This document shows, piece by piece, positions 1 to 8,100 of a stretch of DNA of 15,197 nucleotides (positions are counted from its first letter, which is position 1; each line of letters starts with the position of its first letter). The notes under the pieces were generated by a model. That model did no database searches. It was not told where the DNA came from and was given only the letters and a program-made list of their open reading frames with translations. Where the stretch lies: positions 1 through 15,197 of the forward strand of contig JAJYCM010000035.1 in assembly GCA_021778375.1 (NCBI GenBank). The letters are read 5' to 3'. The stretch comes from Bacteroidota bacterium (GTDB lineage: Bacteria; Bacteroidota; Ignavibacteria; Ignavibacteriales; Ignavibacteriaceae). Position numbers and translations under genes: made by a program.

Positions 1-166
1 ATTAAATTTCGAATCAGACAAGTTAGTGGAAAACACAAAAGCTTTTTTGAACACAATTATTAAAATGAAACCTTCCTCGGCAAAAGGACAGTATATTAGA
101 AGCCTTTTTTTGTCGAGTACAATGGGTCCTGGATTAAAAATTACTAAAGATGAAGTGGCTTATTAG
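1..166 (+). CDS. rplA: 50S ribosomal protein L1, C-terminal end (partial)
   Basis: This is the last ~54 codons of L1, read in the frame starting at base 2 and ending at TAG 164-166; the 5' part lies outside the window. The tail has the family's C-terminal signature: a KPSSAKGQYIRS stretch followed by SSTMGPGLKI, which belongs to the L1 rRNA-binding domain. L1 binds 23S rRNA at the mobile L1 stalk and helps release deacylated tRNA from the E site. In many bacteria it also represses translation of its own rplK-rplA mRNA. Its place just before rplJ is the usual rplK-rplA-rplJ-rplL order, so rplK probably lies just upstream (inference). Identity is firm despite the short fragment. Confidence 0.93.
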   Translation, partial: LNFESDKLVENTKAFLNTIIKMKPSSAKGQYIRSLFLSSTMGPGLKITKDEVAY

Positions 167-263
167 TAATTATAAAAAGTTTACGCACTCAAAAAAATAG
201 CTTCAAACTTGTCCCAGTTAATCTGGGACCGACTCGATTAATCAAAATCTAGTATGGAAAAAT
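167..263 (+). promoter_or_regulatory. rplJ leader with perfect hairpin (candidate L10 autoregulatory leader)
   Basis: This 97-nt spacer between rplA and rplJ contains a perfect 7-bp inverted repeat, GTCCCAG (211-217) and CTGGGAC (223-229), with the 5-nt loop TTAAT. No T-run follows, so it does not look like a terminator. In many bacteria the complex of L10 with L7/L12 binds the rplJ mRNA leader and represses its translation, so a structured leader here fits that role. I cannot show a kink-turn or a match to a known L10-leader model by eye. No good -35/-10 pair was found in the spacer. Confidence 0.5.
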
Positions 264-785
264 ATGAACAAGAATGAAAAATCAGAGATTGTTTCCGGTG
301 TTAAGGAAATGATCGAAAAATCTACCGCTGTTTATGTTACTGATTTCAAGGGAATCAATGTAGCTGATATCAGCGCAATACGTAATGATTTCCGTAAGGA
401 AGGTGTTAATTATAAGGTAATTAAAAATACTTTATTTATTAGAGCCATCAAAGAAACCGGAAAATATACTCAGTTGGAAGATCATTTAGTCGGAATGGCG
501 GGATATGCTTTTGCTTCGGAAAACCCCGTAGCTCCTGCAAAGATTATCAAAAAATATTTTGATGAAAAACAAAAATTAGCATTAAAAGCGTGCTATATTG
601 AAGACCAATTTTATAGCGGTAGTCAATTAGACGAATTGGCAAAGCTTCCTACAAAGGGAGAAATAATAGCAGGAATTTTAGGTAGTATAAACTCACCTGC
701 TTCCGGTATCGTTGGTGCAATTAACGCTGTTATGAGAGATTTGGTTAGCGTCATTGACGAAATATCCAAGAAGCAAGCAGCATAA
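264..785 (+). CDS. rplJ: 50S ribosomal protein L10
   Basis: L10 anchors the L7/L12 stalk to 23S rRNA at the GTPase-associated centre. The 173-residue length is normal for the family. The N-terminal globular rRNA-binding domain includes the TDFKGINVADISAIR and YKVIKNTLFIRAI segments, about residues 26-64. The C-terminal part after about residue 125 (KLPTKGEIIAGI onwards) is the helix on which L7/L12 dimers sit, and its length resembles that of species carrying two dimers (inference). The ATG at 264 has only a weak ribosome-binding sequence (GGAAA at 256-260), which is in keeping with leader-mediated control. An ATG at 254 is out of frame. rplL follows 42 nt downstream, so the two are co-transcribed. 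Confidence 0.97.
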   Translation: MNKNEKSEIVSGVKEMIEKSTAVYVTDFKGINVADISAIRNDFRKEGVNYKVIKNTLFIRAIKETGKYTQLEDHLVGMAGYAFASENPVAPAKIIKKYFDEKQKLALKACYIEDQFYSGSQLDELAKLPTKGEIIAGILGSINSPASGIVGAINAVMRDLVSVIDEISKKQAA

Positions 786-827
786 TTAAAAATTTTAAAC
801 AAGAAATAAAATTAGTAGGAGAAAAAA

Positions 828-1208
828 ATGTCAGAGAAAGTTGCTGAAATTGTAGAGAAAATAAAGGGATTATCACTTGTAGAAGCTTCCGCTTTAAAAA
901 AAGCGCTTGAAGAAGAATTCGGCGTTACCGCATCAGCTCCGGTCATGATGGCCGGTGGTGCAGGTCCAGCCGCCGCCGCTGCACCTGTTGAAGAAAAAAC
1001 AGAATTTGATGTAATTCTTAAAGCTGCAGGCGAGAAAAAGATCAACGTCATTAAAGTAGTTAGAGCTCATACTGGTTTAGGTCTAAAAGAAGCTAAAGAT
1101 CTTGTAGACGGCGCCCCAAAAACTGTTAAGGAAGCCATTTCTAAAGATGAAGCTGAAAAACTTAAAAAAGAGTTTGAAGAAGCTGGCGCTACTGTAGAAG
1201 TAAAGTAA
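828..1208 (+). CDS. rplL: 50S ribosomal protein L7/L12
   Basis: L7/L12 is the multicopy, flexible stalk protein that recruits EF-G, EF-Tu, IF2 and release factors and stimulates GTP hydrolysis. The 126 residues show the three expected parts. Residues ~1-33 form the dimerisation helices that bind L10. An Ala/Gly/Pro-rich hinge spans ~35-54 (AGGAGPAAAAAP). The compact C-terminal domain, ~56-126, carries the conserved KINVIKVVR and LGLKEAKDLVDGAPK factor-binding segments. The start is supported by AGGAG at 817-821, 6 nt before the ATG and far stronger than the rplJ site. This fits the need for several L12 copies per L10. A hairpin with a T-run follows at 1241. Confidence 0.98.
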   Translation: MSEKVAEIVEKIKGLSLVEASALKKALEEEFGVTASAPVMMAGGAGPAAAAAPVEEKTEFDVILKAAGEKKINVIKVVRAHTGLGLKEAKDLVDGAPKTVKEAISKDEAEKLKKEFEEAGATVEVK

Positions 1209-1240
1209 TTTAATTTAACGAAAATTAACTTTTTTGTGGA

Positions 1241-1275
1241 GTGATAAGTCGGAGAAATCCGCCTTATCGCTTTTT
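1241..1275 (+). terminator. Hairpin plus T-run between rplL and rpoB (likely partial terminator/attenuator)
   Basis: The 5' arm 1241-1253 pairs with 1258-1270: an 8-bp stem (GTGATAAG with CTTATCGC, one G-U), a single T/C mismatch, then 4 bp (CGGA with TCCG) closed by a GAAA tetraloop. TTTTT follows at 1271-1275. This is the form of an intrinsic terminator. No promoter of comparable quality is visible between it and rpoB at 1347, so complete termination would starve rpoB. Partial readthrough is the sensible reading. E. coli has an attenuator in the same rplL-rpoB gap that lowers polymerase expression relative to ribosomal proteins. Confidence 0.8.
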
Positions 1276-1334
1276 ATATTTAGACATCGCTGATCAAGAC
1301 TGGATTGGTAAGTTAAAGAAATTGAAAATTAATT

Positions 1335-1349
1335 GGAGGCTTAAAATTG
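1335..1349 (+). promoter_or_regulatory. Ribosome-binding site fixing the TTG start of rpoB
   Basis: GGAGG at 1335-1339 lies 7 nt before TTG 1347-1349. The protein begins DSKRISFGKIP after the initiator, matching the usual beta-subunit N-terminus. No in-frame ATG or GTG occurs near the expected N-terminus, so the uncommon TTG codon is the best-supported start. A strong Shine-Dalgarno paired with a weak start codon may set the synthesis rate of beta (inference). Confidence 0.8.
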
Positions 1350-4300
1350 GATAGTAAAAGAATCTCCTTTGGCAAAATTCCTTCTGTCGTAGAACCACCT
1401 GATTTGTTAAATATTCAAACCGCTGCTTTTGAGGAATTTATTCAGCTAAAAACACCGCCTAGCAAGCGGGAAAGCAAAGGCTTGCAACAAGTTTTTACGG
1501 CAAATTTTCCTATTTTTGATAATAAAGAAAACTATAGGCTCGATTTTATCGAATATTATATCGAAAAGCCGCGTTTCTCTGTTGTCGAATGTCTGGAAAG
1601 AGGTTTAACATTTGCTGCTCCCCTAAAAGGAAAACTTCGACTTTCAACAAAAGATGCCGAAACTCAAGAATTTGTAAATAGTGTTGAACAGGAAGTTTAT
1701 CTCGGCAATCTTCCGTTTATGACGGAAAAAGGAACCTTCGTAATTAACGGCGCAGAAAGAGTTGTTGTTTCTCAACTACATCGCTCACCTGGCGTTGCTT
1801 TTGCGCAAACAGTGCATCCCAACGGAACTCCTATTTATTCTGCTAGAATTATTCCGCTTAGAGGCTCTTGGGTCGAATTTGCTACCGATATAAATTATGT
1901 AATGTATGTTTATATCGACAGAAGAAAGAAATTCCCAGCTACGACTCTTTTACGTGCTCTTGGTTATGCAAGCGACGAAGAAATTTTGAACCTCTTTGAT
2001 CTTGTAGAAGAAATAACCGTAAAAAAAGTTAAAATTGAAAATTACATTGGCAGAGTCATTGCCAGCGATGTTTTTGATATGTCTACGGGTGAAATTTTCC
2101 TTACAAAAGACAGCATTCTCTCGGAAGAAGATGTTGAACGTCTAAAGGAAGCCGAAGTAGAAAAACTGAAGTTTTTAAACTCCGAAACTTCATCTGATAA
2201 TGATTTGATTGTAAATACTTTAAGAAAAGATACTTCTAATACTAAAGAAGAAGCTCTATACGCGATTTATCGTCAACTACGTTCCGGTGAAGCTCCGGAT
2301 ATGGAAACTGCTTCGGCTTTAATTGAAAAATTGTTCTTTAATGATAAAAGATATGACCTTGGCGATGTTGGTCGACATAGAATGAACGATAAACTGAAGC
2401 TTCTCATTCCCGAAACTACTACGGTTCTAACAATTGAAGATATTATTTCAATTATGAAATATATTATCAAGCTTAGAAACGGAAATGAGACAGTTGATGA
2501 TATCGATCATTTGGGTAATAGAAGAATCAAAACTGTTGGAGAACAACTTGCACAGCAATTCAACATCGGAATGGCACGTATGGCAAGGACAATTAAAGAA
2601 CGTATGAATGTTCGTGATGCGGAAAGTTTTACTCCCCAAGATTTAGTAAATGCGAGAACTATAAGCAGCGTAATAAATGCCTTTTTCGGAACAAACCAAC
2701 TTTCACAGTTTATGGATCAAACAAATCCATTAGCAGAAATGACCCACAAACGCAGAATGTCTGCTTTAGGTCCTGGAGGCTTAACAAGAGAAAGAGCTGG
2801 ATTTGAAGTCCGTGACGTTCATTATACTCACTATGGAAGATTGTGCCCTATCGAAACCCCGGAAGGTCCAAATATCGGTCTTATTTCTTCTTTAACAATC
2901 TATGCCCGTGTTAACCGTTATGGATTCTTGGAAACACCTTATAGAAAAGTTGAAAGAGGGAAAGTCTTAGATCAGGTTGTATACCTTACTGCTGAGCAGG
3001 AAGACAATTATACCATTGCTCAAGCAAACGCAACATTATCAGAGCAATCTAAATTTTCCCAAGATAGAGTAAAATCAAGATTTAAGGGAGAGTTTCCAAT
3101 TGTAACTCCAGACCATGTTCAGTTTATGGATGTTGCCCCTGCCCAAATTGTAAGCGCTGCTGCAGCACTCATTCCTTTTCTTGAACATGACGATGCTAAT
3201 AGGGCGTTGATGGGATCAAACATGCAACGTCAGGCAGTTCCTCTATTACGTCCTGAAGCTCCGATAGTGGGTACAGGATTGGAAAAGAAATTAGCAACCG
3301 ATTCACGAGCAGTCATAATTGCTGAAGACGCCGGTACTATTGATTATGTGGACGCTAACCAAATTGTCGTTAAATACGATATAAGTTCGAATAGCGCAGA
3401 GGCTTTAACAAGTTTTAATGATGTAAGACGTGTAACGTATAAATTAACAAAATTTAGCGGCACTAACCAGGAAACCTCAGTAAACCAGCGTCCAATAGTT
3501 AAGGAAGGACAAAAAGTTTCTAAAGGCGACGTTCTTGCCGATGGCTGTGCTACAGAAGGCGGTGAATTAGCGCTTGGACGAAATGTTTTGGTGGCCTTTA
3601 TGCCATGGCGGGGTTACAATTTTGAAGACGCAATTATTATTAGCGAAAAAGTTGTAAGTGAAGATGTATATACTTCAATTCATATAGAGGAATTTGAATT
3701 ACAGGTTAGAGAAACAAAACGCGGCGAAGAAGAACTAACACGCGAAATTCCAAACGTAAGCGAAGAATCGGTGAAAAATCTTGACGAATATGGAATTATC
3801 CGCGAAGGCGCTGAAGTAAAAGAAGGCGATATTCTTATCGGAAAAATTACTCCTAAGGGTGAAACCGATCCTACACCGGAAGAAAAATTATTACGTGCAA
3901 TATTTGGAGATAAAGCCGGCGACGTTAAAGACGCTTCATTGAAAGCGCCTCCAGGATTGAAAGGTACTATTATAAAGACAAGGCTTTTTAGTCGAAAGAA
4001 GAGAGACGCGGAAGCTAAAAAACTTGAGAAGAGAGCTCTTGACAATTTAGAAATTGAGCATAAACAGGCTTTAACTGCACACTATGAAAAGTTAATCGAA
4101 AAGTTAACTAAAATTACGATTGACCAAGTTACTTCCAGTATCCGCGACCTCGAGGGTAGTGTCGCCCTAAGAAGCGGAACTACTATCAAAGATACGACAT
4201 TTGCGTCTATGGAAGACGTTACAAAACTTGATTACACTTTGGACTGGTTCGAATCAAAAAAGTCAAATAGTCTAGTAAAAACTTTGTATAAAAATTACTT

Positions 4301-5105
4301 CGAAGTGCTTTACGACTTTGAAGAAGATTATAAAAGAGAAAAAGTTAAAATTACAAGCGGAGATGAACTACCTCCGGGAATTGTGCAACTTGCAAAAGTT
4401 TATGTTGCAAAAAAACGCAAACTATCTGTTGGGGACAAAATGGCAGGTCGCCATGGTAACAAAGGTGTAGTTGCCAAAATTGTTCCGGCTGAAGATTTGC
4501 CGTTCTTACCAGATGGTACCCAAGTTGATATAATACTTAATCCACTTGGCGTTCCTTCCCGTATGAATCTTGGTCAGTTATATGAAACTGCTCTTGGCTG
4601 GGCTGGTAAAAAATTAGGAGTAAAATTCGCAACTCCGATTTTTGACGGAGCAAAGATTGAAGACGTCGATGAATGGCTTGTAAAAGCTGGCCTTGAAAGA
4701 GGAAGTAAGACTGATTTATACGACGGAAGAACCGGTGAAAAATTTCATCAGAAGGTAACTTGTGGATATATATATATGTTGAAACTAAGTCATCTTGTTG
4801 ATGATAAAATTCATGCAAGATCCATAGGACCTTACTCTCTTATTACTCAACAACCGCTTGGCGGCAAGGCACAATTTGGCGGTCAAAGATTTGGAGAAAT
4901 GGAAGTCTGGGCACTAGAAGGCTACGGAGCTTCTCATATCCTTCAAGAAATCCTTACTGTTAAAAGCGATGATGTTGCCGGTAGAGCTAAGGTTTACGAA
5001 GCAATAGTTAAGGGTGAAAACTTACAGGAGCCAAATGTTCCTGAATCGTTCAACGTGTTAATTAAAGAACTTCAAGGCTTAGGCTTAGATATAAAAATTA
5101 ATTAA
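1347..5105 (+). CDS. rpoB: DNA-directed RNA polymerase subunit beta
   Basis: Beta forms one pincer of RNA polymerase and half of the active centre. The 1252 residues are intact from the TTG start. An N-terminal lobe region includes LRLSTKDAE and the GNLPFMTEKGTFVINGAERV block (~130-150). The rifampicin pocket at ~449-480 reads NQLSQFMDQTNPLAEMTHKR followed by RMSALGPGG. Its key residues D457, H467 and S472 (E. coli D516, H526, S531) are the wild-type, drug-sensitive forms. FMPWRGYNFEDAIIISE starts near residue 751, and GDKMAGRHGNKG at 1029-1040 carries active-centre lysines. A helical, Lys/Glu-rich insert of ~120 residues (~883-1005) precedes that block, as in many Gram-negative lineages. rpoC starts 63 nt downstream. 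Confidence 0.99.
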   Translation: MDSKRISFGKIPSVVEPPDLLNIQTAAFEEFIQLKTPPSKRESKGLQQVFTANFPIFDNKENYRLDFIEYYIEKPRFSVVECLERGLTFAAPLKGKLRLSTKDAETQEFVNSVEQEVYLGNLPFMTEKGTFVINGAERVVVSQLHRSPGVAFAQTVHPNGTPIYSARIIPLRGSWVEFATDINYVMYVYIDRRKKFPATTLLRALGYASDEEILNLFDLVEEITVKKVKIENYIGRVIASDVFDMSTGEIFLTKDSILSEEDVERLKEAEVEKLKFLNSETSSDNDLIVNTLRKDTSNTKEEALYAIYRQLRSGEAPDMETASALIEKLFFNDKRYDLGDVGRHRMNDKLKLLIPETTTVLTIEDIISIMKYIIKLRNGNETVDDIDHLGNRRIKTVGEQLAQQFNIGMARMARTIKERMNVRDAESFTPQDLVNARTISSVINAFFGTNQLSQFMDQTNPLAEMTHKRRMSALGPGGLTRERAGFEVRDVHYTHYGRLCPIETPEGPNIGLISSLTIYARVNRYGFLETPYRKVERGKVLDQVVYLTAEQEDNYTIAQANATLSEQSKFSQDRVKSRFKGEFPIVTPDHVQFMDVAPAQIVSAAAALIPFLEHDDANRALMGSNMQRQAVPLLRPEAPIVGTGLEKKLATDSRAVIIAEDAGTIDYVDANQIVVKYDISSNSAEALTSFNDVRRVTYKLTKFSGTNQETSVNQRPIVKEGQKVSKGDVLADGCATEGGELALGRNVLVAFMPWRGYNFEDAIIISEKVVSEDVYTSIHIEEFELQVRETKRGEEELTREIPNVSEESVKNLDEYGIIREGAEVKEGDILIGKITPKGETDPTPEEKLLRAIFGDKAGDVKDASLKAPPGLKGTIIKTRLFSRKKRDAEAKKLEKRALDNLEIEHKQALTAHYEKLIEKLTKITIDQVTSSIRDLEGSVALRSGTTIKDTTFASMEDVTKLDYTLDWFESKKSNSLVKTLYKNYFEVLYDFEEDYKREKVKITSGDELPPGIVQLAKVYVAKKRKLSVGDKMAGRHGNKGVVAKIVPAEDLPFLPDGTQVDIILNPLGVPSRMNLGQLYETALGWAGKKLGVKFATPIFDGAKIEDVDEWLVKAGLERGSKTDLYDGRTGEKFHQKVTCGYIYMLKLSHLVDDKIHARSIGPYSLITQQPLGGKAQFGGQRFGEMEVWALEGYGASHILQEILTVKSDDVAGRAKVYEAIVKGENLQEPNVPESFNVLIKELQGLGLDIKIN

Positions 5106-5168
5106 CATCCGTAGAGCAAGTCCGGTATTAAGGACACTTTTTTCACTTAGAAATTTGGAGATATAAAA

Positions 5169-8100
5169 ATGCCATTTAGAATTCAAGAAAATGCAATGCG
5201 TGATATAAATAGTATCACTATTAGTTTAGCAAGCCCTGATGATATTTTATCAAGATCTTATGGAGAGGTTACAAAACCTGAAACCATAAACTATCGCTCA
5301 TTCCGTCCGGAGAAAGATGGTTTGTTTTGTGAAAAGATTTTTGGACCAACCCGCGATTGGGAATGCTTCTGCGGTAAGTATAAAAGAATCCGTTATAAAG
5401 GAATTATTTGCGATAGATGCGGTGTGGAAGTAACCCAAAAAAGTGTAAGACGGGAAAGAATGGGGCATATTGGTCTTGCTGTTCCTATCGTTCATATTTG
5501 GTTTTTCAGATCGCAACCGTCAAAAATTGGAAATATTATCGGTATAAGCCTTAAAGAACTTGAAAAAGTTATTTATTATGAATCTTATATCGTTATCAAC
5601 CCGGGTCCAACGGGATTAAGCCGGCTCGATTTAATTTCCGAAGACCAATATTTTGAAGTCATTCAATCTCTTCCCGCTGGTAATGAAAAATTAGACAATT
5701 CTGATCCTAAAAAATTTGTTGCAAGAATTGGTGGTGATGCTGTTAAAGAAATCTTAAGGCAAACCGATGTTGAAAAATTATCAAAAGCTTTAAGAGACCA
5801 GCTCCAGGTTGAAACTTCTCAACAGAAAAAAGCAGATATCTTAAAAAGATTAAGAGTACTTGAATCCTTCAAAGAAGAAGAAGGAAAGGTCCCGAATAAA
5901 CCAGAGTGGATGGTTATGAACTATGTCCCGGTTATTCCGCCTGAACTTCGTCCATTAGTTCCTCTTGAAGGCGGAAGATTTGCGACCAGCGATTTGAATG
6001 ATCTTTATAGAAGGGTTATCATTCGTAATAATCGTTTGAAAAGATTAATTGATATTAAAGCCCCTGAAGTTATTCTTCGTAATGAAAAGAGAATGCTCCA
6101 GGAGGCAGTAGATGCATTGTTCGATAACTCGCGTAGAGGCAGTGCTGTAAGAAGCGACAACAACAGGCCGCTAAAATCATTGAGCGATATGCTAAAAGGA
6201 AAGCAAGGTCGATTCCGTCAAAATTTACTTGGCAAGAGAGTTGACTATTCCGGGCGTTCTGTAATTGTTGTTGGCCCTGAATTAAAACTGCACCAATGCG
6301 GTTTACCAAAAGATATGGCGGTAGAGCTTTTCAAACCGTTCATCATAAGAAAATTAATTGAAAGAGGACACAACAAAACCGTAAAGAGCGCAAGAAAAGT
6401 TGTCGATAGAAAAGATCCAATAATCTGGGATATGCTTGCAAAAATTATAGAAGGACATCCAATTCTCCTAAATCGTGCCCCGACGCTTCACAGATTAGGC
6501 ATTCAAGCTTTTCAGCCGATATTAATCGATGGAAAGGCAATTCAACTTCATCCGATGGTCTGTACGGCTTTTAATGCTGACTTTGACGGCGACCAGATGG
6601 CTGTGCATATTCCTCTATCCTTTGAGGCTCAACTTGAGGCTTCGTTGTTGATGCTCAGTAGCCATAATATTCTTTCACCGCAAAATGGTAGTCCAGTTGT
6701 TGTCCCTACTCAAGATATCGTTCTTGGATGCTACTATCTTACAAAACTTAAGGATGGTGAAAAAGGGGAAGGAATGATTTTTGGCACATCTGAAGAAGTA
6801 ATTATTGCATATAACTCAAAAGTTATAGGGCTACATTCAAAAATTAAAGTTAAAATTAACGGCGAAATGACGGAGACAACTACCGGCCGGGTAATTTTTA
6901 ACCAAATTGTTCCGAAGGAAATGGGTTACTTCAATCAACTTCTTATCAAAAAGACATTCGGTGGTTTTATCGGTCAAATGTTTATGAAGCTTGGAAATAA
7001 AGTAACTGCAAAGTTTCTTGATGATTTGAAAGATCTTGGTTTTAGGTATTCTACTGCTGGCGGCTTATCAGTAAGTTATGCCGATATGATTATTCCGGAG
7101 GAAAAAGAAAATCTTATTTCTAAAGCAAATAAAAAGGTTGAAGCGATTCTAAACGAACATGAGCAAGGAGTTATTACAGATGCCGAGCGCTATAATAAAA
7201 TTATTGACGTTTGGACTCACACTACCAACGATGTTGCTCGTGCTCTGATGGAAAAAATTAAAGGACATAATCAAGGTTTTAATTCTCTTCACATGATGGT
7301 TGACTCCGGTGCAAGAGGTTCGCAGGAACAGGTTCGCCAGCTTGCCGGTATGCGCGGTCTTATGATGAAACCACAAAAAAGTTTATCCGGACAAGCGGGT
7401 GAAATTATCGAAAACCCGATCGTCGCAAACTTCAAAGAAGGTCTTTCGGTTCTTGAATATTTTATTTCAACACATGGAGCAAGGAAAGGCCTTGCTGATA
7501 CTGCTTTAAAGACTGCTGATGCTGGTTATTTAACAAGGCGTTTAGTCGATGTTTCGCAGGACGTTATTATTTCTGAAATTGATTGCGGAACTATTCTTGG
7601 TATCGAAGTTACAGCATTAAAAGATGTTGAACAAGAAAGAGAGCCTTTAGGGGAAAGAATTGCCGGGCGCGTTGCTCAAGAAGATGTGTATGATCCTAAG
7701 TCTAATGAAATTATTATAGCAGCCGGAGAAATTATTACCGATGAAATAGCTGAAAAAATAGAAGACGCAAGTATCGATTCGGTATACATTAGAACTGTAT
7801 TAACTTGCGAATCGAAGCGTGGTGTTTGTGCAAAATGCTACGGCAGAAATTTGACCAATGGCAAACTCGTAGAGATTGGAGAAGCTGTTGGAATTGTAGC
7901 TGCACAATCAATTGGTGAACCCGGTACTCAGCTTACTTTAAGAACTTTCCATCTTGGCGGTACTTCTTCAAGAATTGCATCGCAGTCTCAAGTAGAAAGC
8001 GCAGTTGAAGGAATTGCAAGATTTGAAAAAGTTGTCTATGTGGAAAAATCTGATTTCCTCGGCGTTGTCAGAATTGTTACCGGCAGAAGAGGTATTATCG

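Noticed and set aside
171..176. TATAAA in the rplA-rplJ spacer as a -10 box for an rplJ promoter
   Set aside because: No -35 match is found at 16-18 bp upstream (bases 147-154 read AAGATGAA), and TATAAA-like strings are expected by chance in such AT-rich DNA.
3680..4045. Long reverse-strand open frames lying opposite rpoB, rpoC, rplL, fusA, rplC and rplD, such as this one
   Set aside because: Each is fully antisense to a conserved gene, has composition that follows from the sense-strand codons, lacks a recognisable domain, and has no plausible promoter or ribosome-binding context.
4766..4777. (AT)6 microsatellite in rpoB
   Set aside because: It encodes the conserved G-Y-I-Y-M stretch and is too short to suggest phase variation in an essential gene.
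5120..5143. Small inverted repeat GTCC/GGAC followed by a T-run between rpoB and rpoC
   Set aside because: The stem is only 4 bp with an 8-nt loop, too weak for termination, and stopping there would separate two subunits needed in equal amounts.
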